Shown here one piece after another: positions 1 to 3,892 of a stretch of 6,198 nt of DNA; positions within the stretch are counted from its first letter, which is position 1; each line of letters opens with the position of its first letter. Under the pieces are notes generated by a model that did no database searches, had not been told where the DNA came from, and saw nothing but the letters and a program-made list of their open reading frames with translations. The stretch lies in contig JACOWL010000014.1 of assembly GCA_016176815.1 (NCBI GenBank), forward strand, positions 1 to 6,198. Direction: 5' to 3'. The position numbers and the translations under genes were made by a program. This stretch comes from Candidatus Pacearchaeota archaeon (GTDB lineage: Archaea > Nanobdellota > Nanobdellia > Pacearchaeales > GW2011-AR1).

Positions 1-923
1 TGAATTTCATTTATTGTTTCAAGAGAAGTTTTTCCTGTGATTGTAAGAAATAGTTTATTAAAAAAATTAAAAATTATTTGTCCTGTTGTCGGGGCTGGAC
101 TTTCTGCGGGAATTTCTTCTTCAGGCAAAGGAGTTTCAGTTGGAATTTGTTCTATTGGAATTTCTTCATTTAAAATAGTTTCAACTTCTGTTGTTTTTTC
201 TGTTTCAGTCTCATTTATAACTTCTGTTTGAGCTTCTTCAATAGTTTTATTTATTTCATCATTTTTTTCCTTTTCTTCTTTAGGAATTATTTTGTCTTTT
301 TCATAAGGCTCACCAGAAGGCCCAGCAGGGTCATCCCTTGGAGAAGGCTCAGCAGGGTCACCTGCTTGCAGGTTCTCGTGCCCTGAAAGGGTATCCTTTG
401 AGGAAGGCTCACCAGAGTCATCCTTTGAGGAAAAAATATTCATTTCAAAGGAAACTTCAGGATTTCCAGAACCATAACCCTCACCAAAACCGGAAATCTC
501 TGTTCCAGAAACATAAAATTCCCCCAGTTTTGATTCTTCCTGAATTAAATTTTTTAAAATAAATTCTTCATTGTTAATTAAAATTTTCGTTTCTGCAGGA
601 ATAAATTCTCCTGATTGCAATGTCAGTTTTAAATCACCTGAAATTGATTCTTCAAGAGAAGCTAAATTATCAACAGAAAGAATTACCTTACCTGTTAAAG
701 CAGGTTTAAGAAGAAAGAAACCAGCAATCAAAATCAAAAAAAGTATCGGCAAAATTAATAAACTTTTATGGATTTTCTTAAAGCCGACTGATGAATTTTT
801 TTGAGGAAAATCCTCCGGATTTTTAACATATTGAGTAATTACCTTACCATCTTTTTTAACACTTCTATAATAATACGGACCAAATAATTTATCCCCTCTT
901 TTAATATACTTTTTATATACCAT
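1..923 (-). CDS. Membrane-anchored surface protein, partial (C-terminus beyond the window)
   Basis: The frame stays open from an ATG at 921-923 to the left edge, giving at least 307 residues; the stop codon lies outside the window. Residues 1-35 form a small basic, tyrosine-rich cytoplasmic domain (YIKRGDKLFGPYYYRSVKKD, then GKVITQYV). I recall this N-terminus from large DPANN surface proteins, but could not check it. Residues about 54-72 are one strongly hydrophobic helix, followed by LTGKVILSVD and a predicted extracellular region. Residues about 162-208 are a repetitive Asp/Gly/Pro/Ser block encoded by unusually GC-rich DNA, and residues about 208-280 are a Glu/Thr/Pro-rich acidic stalk. 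A second hydrophobic stretch near residues 284-300 (IIFNFFNKLFLTITGK) could be another membrane or amphipathic segment. AGGGGTGA sits directly before the ATG and resembles a Shine-Dalgarno sequence, though the spacing is very short. The function is unknown; attachment or envelope structure is only a guess. Confidence 0.85.
   Translation of the reverse strand, partial: MVYKKYIKRGDKLFGPYYYRSVKKDGKVITQYVKNPEDFPQKNSSVGFKKIHKSLLILPILFLILIAGFFLLKPALTGKVILSVDNLASLEESISGDLKLTLQSGEFIPAETKILINNEEFILKNLIQEESKLGEFYVSGTEISGFGEGYGSGNPEVSFEMNIFSSKDDSGEPSSKDTLSGHENLQAGDPAEPSPRDDPAGPSGEPYEKDKIIPKEEKEKNDEINKTIEEAQTEVINETETEKTTEVETILNEEIPIEQIPTETPLPEEEIPAESPAPTTGQIIFNFFNKLFLTITGKTSLETINEI
301..440 (-). repeat. 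GC-rich imperfect repeat block inside the surface-protein gene
   Basis: Counting bases over 301-430 gives about 56% GC, against roughly 30% around it. Read on the minus strand it holds imperfect units of about 24-27 nt built on GATGACCCTGCTGGGCCTTC. They encode variants of xDDPAGPS: KDDSGEPS, AGDPAEPS, RDDPAGPS. Short hairpins are embedded, for example ACCTGC-AA-GCAGGT and CCCT-TTC-AGGG. The frame is kept throughout. It may be a locally expanded linker, or an in-frame mobile repeat of the kind known from Rickettsia palindromic elements; the second reading is inference. Confidence 0.7.
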
Positions 924-961
924 TTCACCCCTTTTCTAACAGAAAATAAGGGTAAGGTAAC

Positions 962-969
962 TATTTAAA
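962..969 (-). promoter_or_regulatory. TATA box for the partial surface-protein gene
   Basis: TTTAAATA on the minus strand, beginning 46 nt before the ATG. With the 29-nt box-to-start spacing seen for the two predicted leaderless genes in this window, transcription would begin near 940. That gives a leader of about 17 nt containing the AGGGGTGA ribosome-binding sequence. Confidence 0.5.
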
Positions 970-1070
970 TATTATTATCAAAAAAAGTCTAACGAAAATT
1001 TGTGATTTTTAACTTAAATATAATTGTTAAAAAATATAGTAAATTTGTCTTATTTTTATTTAGAATTACC

Positions 1071-1463
1071 TTACTTTCCCACAAATTCCACATTATCTAA
1101 TTCTTTAAATTCTTTGTCGCCCGTAAGAAAAATTAAATTATTTTTAATTGAATAAATATAGCCAATGCAATCTGCATAAGACAAGTCTCTTTTCTTGTTT
1201 TTCTTCCGAAATTTCATAGCTTCTTTTAAAATTTCTTCGCTAATTTCAACAACCGCTTTTTTATATACTTCATAAACTTTATCTGCTTTTTCTCCGGAAT
1301 AATCATTTAATATAGAATAATAAATTTCAGCTAAATTAAAAATAGTCAAAGTTACAGGTTCCATTATAAATCGTCTGTATTTTGGATTTTCTTTTAATAT
1401 TTCAATTATTGCATAACTATCAAAAAAGTAAGCTGTTTCAAGTTTTACTTCTTCATCTTCCAT
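1071..1463 (-). CDS. vapC: PIN-domain toxin, VapC-like ribonuclease
   Basis: A 130-aa protein with the full set of PIN-domain acidic residues: D15 in FFDSYAIIEIL, E46 in NLAEIYY, D98 in LSYADCIGY and D116 in LTGDKEF. These residues hold Mg2+/Mn2+ in the VapC family, which cleaves RNA, usually tRNA or rRNA; the target here cannot be told. The size is normal for the family and no catalytic residue is missing, so it should be active. Its ATG lies inside the end of the upstream antitoxin gene, an 11-nt overlap typical of translationally coupled toxin-antitoxin pairs. PIN nucleases also act in rRNA processing, but the paired AbrB-type gene makes a toxin the better call. Confidence 0.9.
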   Translation of the reverse strand: MEDEEVKLETAYFFDSYAIIEILKENPKYRRFIMEPVTLTIFNLAEIYYSILNDYSGEKADKVYEVYKKAVVEISEEILKEAMKFRKKNKKRDLSYADCIGYIYSIKNNLIFLTGDKEFKELDNVEFVGK

Positions 1464-1704
1464 TTTTTCCCCGCTCTCTGTCAGAAAAACTTAACCATCC
1501 TTTTCTCGCTTCGTTCTTTATTTCTTGGGTAGATTTTTTCCAATTTTTCAATAAACCAAATAGTTCGCCGGCTTTTGGTTTTTCTTTAATTACATTGATA
1601 ATAATTGGAATATCTTCTTTTATCTTTTCTCTTATAACTGCTTCTTTTGGGATTATCACGGCAATAGAACTTCCCCAACGTTTTGGTATAACTTTAATTT
1701 CCAT
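1453..1704 (-). CDS. vapB: AbrB-family antitoxin, VapB-like
   Basis: An 83-aa protein. Residues 1-45 (MEIKVIPKRWGSSIAVIIPK, then EAVIREKIKEDIPI) match the swapped-hairpin AbrB/SpoVT DNA-binding fold, with the usual basic start followed by G-S-S-I-A-V-I-I-P. The tail, residues 46-83 (AGELFGLLKNWKKSTQEIKN, then EARKGW), is the kind of extension that wraps around and inhibits a partner PIN toxin. It directly precedes and overlaps the vapC gene. VapB proteins normally repress their own operon, often together with VapC, so autoregulation is likely. No clear operator is visible around the promoter. The predicted mRNA is leaderless. Confidence 0.88.
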   Translation of the reverse strand: MEIKVIPKRWGSSIAVIIPKEAVIREKIKEDIPIIINVIKEKPKAGELFGLLKNWKKSTQEIKNEARKGWLSFSDRERGKNGR

Positions 1705-1725
1705 ATATTTAGTGAGATTCAGTTA

Positions 1726-1733
1726 TATTTAAA
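1726..1733 (-). promoter_or_regulatory. TATA box for the vapBC operon; leaderless start predicted
   Basis: TTTAAATA (extending to TTTAAATATA) begins 29 nt before the vapB ATG, with no Shine-Dalgarno sequence between. In archaea transcription starts about 25 nt from the box centre, which falls on the ATG itself. The box lies only about 9 nt beyond the eL24 stop, so vapBC has its own promoter although it is packed against the ribosomal operon. Confidence 0.6.
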
Positions 1734-1741
1734 CTTTTCTA

Positions 1742-1903
1742 TTATTTTTTACTTTTAGAAATCCAACGAACTTTTCTTCGTTTCATATGCATATTTTTTC
1801 TGCATTTTGAAGAGCATAAATGTTTTATTGTTCCGTCAGCTAAAATAAAAGTCAAACCTCTATGGACATCATATTCTTTTTTGCAATAAAAACATTTTGG
1901 CAT
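1742..1903 (-). CDS. rpl24e: Ribosomal protein eL24 (zinc-ribbon type)
   Basis: A 53-aa large-subunit ribosomal protein. It shows the four-cysteine zinc site of archaeal eL24: MPKCFYCKKEYDVHRG carries the first CxxC, and HLCSSKCRKN carries the CxxxC. A basic tail ends in KRRKVRWISKSKK. Length and pattern fit the short archaeal form. I chose the ATG at 1901-1903, giving MPKC, over an in-frame TTG further upstream (1927), because the ATG follows the preceding gene's stop after one base (TAAAATG) and the TTG would add eight residues inside that gene. It is the last gene of the L7Ae-eS28-eL24 operon. In many archaea ndk and infB follow; here a toxin-antitoxin pair stands in that place. Confidence 0.93.
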   Translation of the reverse strand: MPKCFYCKKEYDVHRGLTFILADGTIKHLCSSKCRKNMHMKRRKVRWISKSKK

Positions 1904-1904
1904 T

Positions 1905-2144
1905 TTATATTTTAACCCCAATTTCAATTAAATAATTGTTGCTTTTTTTTCCTACTTTAATAATTTTATAATCAAAAGAAGATTGTAAATTATTTCTTAA
2001 TTCTTTTAAAAGATATTTATTGTTTCCTATTAAATTAACCCGGGTATTTTCTGGATCATTAGAAAAACACCTTTCTAAATCAAATTCTAATTTATAAAAA
2101 TTAACTACTCCATTTTCTGTTGCTGGAATTTCTAAATCAACCAT
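1905..2144 (-). CDS. Unknown 79-aa protein within the ribosomal operon
   Basis: I do not recognise a family. The protein starts MVDLEIPATENGVVNFYKLE and ends NNYLIEIGVKI. It is mixed acidic/basic, has one Cys, no membrane helix and no signal peptide, and the alternation of hydrophobic and charged residues suggests a small alpha/beta fold. The gene is wedged between the eS28/44-aa unit and eL24: its ATG overlaps the preceding stop (TAATG) and its own stop is one base from the eL24 ATG. That coupling argues that it is translated in step with ribosomal proteins. A purine-rich GGGGG about 10 nt before the ATG, which is part of the duplicated eS28 3' end, may serve as its ribosome-binding site. 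Confidence 0.72.
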   Translation of the reverse strand: MVDLEIPATENGVVNFYKLEFDLERCFSNDPENTRVNLIGNNKYLLKELRNNLQSSFDYKIIKVGKKSNNYLIEIGVKI

Positions 2145-2278
2145 TAAGTATAAGCCCCCTTAACTCGACCACGCTTTAATTCGGCCACGCTTGGACGAAT
2201 TTGTTGAAAAACTTCCTGTTTTTCATTCCCCTTGGGCGAGTTTGTTGAAAAACTTCTGTGTTTTTCATTCCCAATCAT
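2144..2278 (-). CDS. Small 44-aa ORF in a duplicated eS28 3' region
   Basis: An open frame of 44 codons starting MIGNEKHRSFSTNSPKGNEK and ending ELKRGRVKGAYT. Its ATG overlaps the eS28 stop as ATGA, and its stop overlaps the next ATG as TAATG, so it fills the space between the two genes exactly. The last five residues, KGAYT, are the same as the last five of eS28, because the DNA there is an exact 14-bp copy. The rest is made of two tandem repeats. A 1-nt length difference between the 42- and 41-nt copies makes them encode different peptides, which argues against long-standing selection on the sequence. It may be a real basic micro-protein, or a frame left by an insertion that keeps ribosomes moving to the next gene. 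Confidence 0.45.
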   Translation of the reverse strand: MIGNEKHRSFSTNSPKGNEKQEVFQQIRPSVAELKRGRVKGAYT

Positions 2279-2292
2279 GTATAAGCCCCCTT
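2148..2292 (-). repeat. 14-bp direct repeats flanking a 117-bp repetitive insert
   Basis: AAGGGGGCTTATAC occurs exactly at 2279-2292 (the end of eS28) and at 2148-2161 (the end of the 44-aa ORF), both on the minus strand. Between them lie a 42/41-nt tandem repeat and a 16-nt tandem repeat. The arrangement looks like a target-site duplication around a small inserted element, or like a segmental duplication of a gene end. If one copy plus the insert is removed, eS28 would end in KGAYT with its stop overlapping the next ATG, a normal operon junction. Confidence 0.65.
2190..2272 (-). repeat. Tandem 42/41-nt repeat carrying two hairpins
   Basis: Unit 1 is 2231-2272 and unit 2 is 2190-2230. Both begin GGGAATGAAAAACA and end CCAAG; they differ by three transitions and one inserted base (38 of 42 matching). 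Each contains a perfect 8-bp hairpin, TGAAAAAC / GTTTTTCA, with loops of 6 nt (2246-2267) and 5 nt (2205-2225). Directly beyond lies a 16-nt tandem, CGTGGCCGAATTAAAG at 2174-2189 and CGTGGTCGAGTTAAGG at 2158-2173, differing by three transitions. The hairpins could affect readthrough or mRNA stability between eS28 and eL24. Confidence 0.75.
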
Positions 2293-2574
2293 TGTTATTT
2301 TTGATTTAATTCTGCGCGCCTCAATTTCTGTTTCCCTAAGCATTAAAATATCTCCGACTCTCACAGGTCCTTTTGAATTTCTTCTCATTGAACGTCCTTT
2401 GTCTCTGCCTTCCTGAACAAGGCACTTAACCTGAGTAATTTCTCCTCTAAAACCGGTTCTTCCTAAAATTTCCTCGACAACAGCCGGCACAGCCTCTCCT
2501 AAAACAATTCTTTCGCTTCCTTTTGAAGATTGCTGCTGCTGTTTATCTTCTTTTTTCTTTTGTTCCTTTGCCAT
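2275..2574 (-). CDS. rps28e: Ribosomal protein eS28
   Basis: A 99-aa small-subunit protein of the OB-fold eS28 family, which in known ribosomes binds near the mRNA exit region. The core spans about residues 24-89: VEEILGRTGFRGEITQVKC (G38-R39-T40-G41), then QEGRDKGRSMRRN, GPVRVGDILMLRET and the family signature EIEARRI. The typical archaeal protein is about 65-75 aa, so both ends are extended: a Lys/Gln-rich disordered head (MAKEQKKKEDKQQQQSSKGS) and a tail, KSKITKGAYT. The DNA for the final KGAYT is repeated 131 bp further along. The ATG is 2 nt after the stop of the 120-aa gene and there is no strong ribosome-binding site, so coupled translation is likely. Confidence 0.95.
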   Translation of the reverse strand: MAKEQKKKEDKQQQQSSKGSERIVLGEAVPAVVEEILGRTGFRGEITQVKCLVQEGRDKGRSMRRNSKGPVRVGDILMLRETEIEARRIKSKITKGAYT

Positions 2575-2576
2575 TT

Positions 2577-2939
2577 TTAATTTAATGAATAAAGGGGAAG
2601 GTTTATTTTATTAAGTTTATCTGTAAATCTGGATTTTAAATTTAATAAACCCAATGAAATAGAAAATTTATTTTCTTTCTTAAGGTAAAGAGTATATTCT
2701 TTTGAATCTGGATAGTTTTTTACATTCAAAAATTCTTCATAAAGACAAACCCTGTAACCCTCTTGAGAAGCGGTAAACGCAATATCTCTTACTTTGTTAA
2801 GAATCACAAGATCTTTCCAAAAATTATTGCTCTCTCCAAAATTTATTTTTTGGGGGCTAAAACTCTCCAAACTAAAAAATCTTGAGATAAAATCTTTTTT
2901 TTTTCCATTAAATATTTTTTTTTCTAAAATCATTTTCAT
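2577..2939 (-). CDS. Unknown 120-aa protein between L7Ae and eS28
   Basis: I do not recognise a family. The protein begins MKMILEKKIFNGKKKDFISR and ends LNKINLPLYSLN. It is Lys/Phe/Leu-rich, with no signal peptide, no membrane helix and only one cysteine, so a soluble cytoplasmic protein is likely. The gene begins 15 nt after the L7Ae stop and ends 2 nt before the eS28 ATG, so it must be co-transcribed with them. In many archaea L7Ae and eS28 are adjacent, so this is an added gene. A second in-frame ATG two codons in could also be the start. The first 18 codons contain runs of nine and ten A residues on the coding strand, which are prone to slippage. Confidence 0.75.
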   Translation of the reverse strand: MKMILEKKIFNGKKKDFISRFFSLESFSPQKINFGESNNFWKDLVILNKVRDIAFTASQEGYRVCLYEEFLNVKNYPDSKEYTLYLKKENKFSISLGLLNLKSRFTDKLNKINLPLYSLN

Positions 2940-2954
2940 TAAATTTATTTAAAA

Positions 2955-3257
2955 TTATTTCAACCCCGCAATTTCTTTATCGGCATCGCCAGCTTCAATA
3001 ACTGCCAAAGAAGATGCTGAAACAGGCAGTCCTGCTGAAATTCCTAATTTTTGTTTGCTGTCTACTTCTTTGCATAAAATCTTTTTTTCTTTGCACAAAA
3101 CAGGAAGATGCTGGACAATTTCTTTCGGCTCAACATCAGAAGCGTAAACAACTAGTTTTGCAGTTCCTCTTTCAATAGCTTTAGTAACTTCATTAGTTCC
3201 TTTTTCTATTTTTCCGGTCTTTCTTGCCTTTTCAATAATCTGATATATATCTGTCAT
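2955..3257 (-). CDS. rpl7ae: Ribosomal protein L7Ae (kink-turn-binding)
   Basis: A 100-aa protein carrying the L7Ae signature GTNEVTKAIERGTAKLVVYA (residues 20-39), then DVEPKEIVQHLPVLCKEKKI and the C-terminal LGISAGLPVSASSLAVIE loop. In archaea L7Ae is part of the large ribosomal subunit, of box C/D and H/ACA guide-RNA particles, and of RNase P in several species. In each it binds kink-turns through the GTNEVTK helix and the loop near the ISAGLPV segment. At 100 aa it is somewhat shorter than the usual 115-125, mainly at the N-terminus. It is the first gene of the operon and has no Shine-Dalgarno sequence. Its predicted leader starts with a kink-turn, which suggests that the protein controls its own synthesis. 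Confidence 0.96.
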   Translation of the reverse strand: MTDIYQIIEKARKTGKIEKGTNEVTKAIERGTAKLVVYASDVEPKEIVQHLPVLCKEKKILCKEVDSKQKLGISAGLPVSASSLAVIEAGDADKEIAGLK

Positions 3258-3289
3258 TTTATTTTTTAATTTTAATAAGAACGCAAAAT

Positions 3290-3322
3290 TATCCTCGCGT
3301 AGTATTTTGCGCTCATCGGATA
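3290..3322 (-). promoter_or_regulatory. Kink-turn in the L7Ae mRNA leader (probable autoregulatory site)
   Basis: On the minus strand the order is UAUCC (3322-3318), bulge GAU (3317-3315), GA (3314-3313), GCG (3312-3310), a 10-nt loop, CGC (3299-3297), GA (3296-3295), GGAUA (3294-3290). This is the kink-turn layout: a 5-bp C stem, a 3-nt bulge, tandem G.A/A.G pairs, and a 3-bp NC stem. It compares directly with Kt-7 (GGC-GAA-GA-ACC with GGG-GA-GCC). It lies 33-65 nt before the L7Ae ATG. L7Ae binds such motifs, and archaeal L7Ae has been reported to bind a kink-turn in its own leader. Confidence 0.78.
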
Positions 3323-3342
3323 TTTAATCAAGAAAAAGTTGG

Positions 3343-3350
3343 TTTATAAA
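3343..3350 (-). promoter_or_regulatory. TATA box for the L7Ae ribosomal operon
   Basis: TTTATAAA on the minus strand, preceded by GCAAAA, which resembles an archaeal BRE. Using the 29-nt box-to-start spacing of the leaderless genes here, transcription would begin at about 3321. This is the first bases of the kink-turn and gives a leader of about 64 nt. Confidence 0.6.
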
Positions 3351-3892
3351 TTTTGCTTTGTCCGGAGTTTTGGATTTTTATTAAGATTTTGAAATTAAAA
3401 AAACCTACTCACTCTGTTCGCAGAAATTAGGAAAATGTTGTGTTGGAAAGTTTTAGAAATATGATTAATTAAAACAATAATCAAAAAGCTGTTTGGACGA
3501 TAAACTTGGTTTTCTTTTACATTGTAGCTTTTCTTTTTTAAAAAGAAGAACTCATTTGTGAACGAAGTGAAAGAAATTTAAAATGCTTGCAATAAAATTG
3601 CTCGAATTAATTTGCTCCGAAATCGCCTTTTGGCAGATTCCTCCGTTAAGAAGTTTGTCGTAAATAGAAAAATTTTTTAATCTAAGTTTCAATAATTAAT
3701 TAAGCTGTTTTGGACAATTTTTTCCAAATCCGAGGAGCGTAAGCGACGAGCGTTTTGACTTTGACAAACTTTTGTTTTTTATTAATATCCAAAGGCAAGG
3801 CGCGAGCAGAACAATTTCGTGAACATTAAAAATTAATTTTAGAATTTATTAAAGAATTTTTTAATCTAAATTTTTTTTACTAATATAAGAAT
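3351..3892. other. Gene-poor intergenic stretch with short diverged repeats
   Basis: No convincing gene or tRNA is visible on either strand. The longest thing worth naming is a 26-codon plus-strand frame at 3583-3663 with no recognisable product. The stretch holds an exact 15-nt direct repeat, AATTTTTTAATCTAA, at 3671-3685 and 3855-3869. It also holds a near repeat, AAGCTGTTTGGAC at 3486-3498 and AAGCTGTTTTGGAC at 3702-3715. A palindrome, TTCTTTTT-T-AAAAAGAA, lies at 3531-3547, a bulged hairpin around GCC-TTTT-GGC near 3619-3641, and GAGCG/GCGA-type short repeats near 3731-3753. It could be decayed sequence or contain an unrecognised small RNA; I cannot tell. Confidence 0.5.
3397..3403 (-). 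terminator. Possible T-tract terminator ahead of the L7Ae promoter
   Basis: Seven A residues on the plus strand read as TTTTTTT on the minus strand, about 50 nt before the L7Ae TATA box. Archaeal RNA polymerase commonly ends at T-tracts without a hairpin, so this could stop transcripts from the upstream surface-protein gene. The evidence is only the tract and its position. Confidence 0.25.

Noticed and set aside
37..804. Three plus-strand open frames (37-231, 338-562, 571-804).
   Set aside because: They lie antisense to the long minus-strand surface-protein frame, which has a promoter, a ribosome-binding-like sequence, a membrane helix and sensible composition. Their translations are low-complexity shadows.
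684..1074. Recurring TTACCTTAC motif (near 684, 838 and 1066, and inverted at 952-960).
   Set aside because: Two copies simply encode Gly-Lys-Val-Ile in the surface protein, and the others are short enough to be chance in this sequence; no ordered spacing is seen.
1382..1732. Plus-strand open frame of 116 codons.
   Set aside because: It is antisense to the vapB/vapC genes, which have clear family motifs; the hydrophobic translation is a by-product of the opposite strand.
1904..1927. Upstream TTG start that would extend eL24 by eight residues.
   Set aside because: The ATG at 1903 gives the family-typical MPKC start and follows the previous stop by one base; the extension lies entirely in the preceding gene.
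3583..3663. A 26-codon plus-strand ORF in the intergenic gap.
   Set aside because: Too short, with no convincing promoter or known product; only the chance open frame supports it.
3258..3892. Possible tRNA, CRISPR array or box C/D guide RNA in the gap.
   Set aside because: No T-arm-like GTTCRANNCC, no regular repeat-spacer pattern and no paired C/D boxes were found. The one GAUGA element belongs to the L7Ae leader kink-turn.
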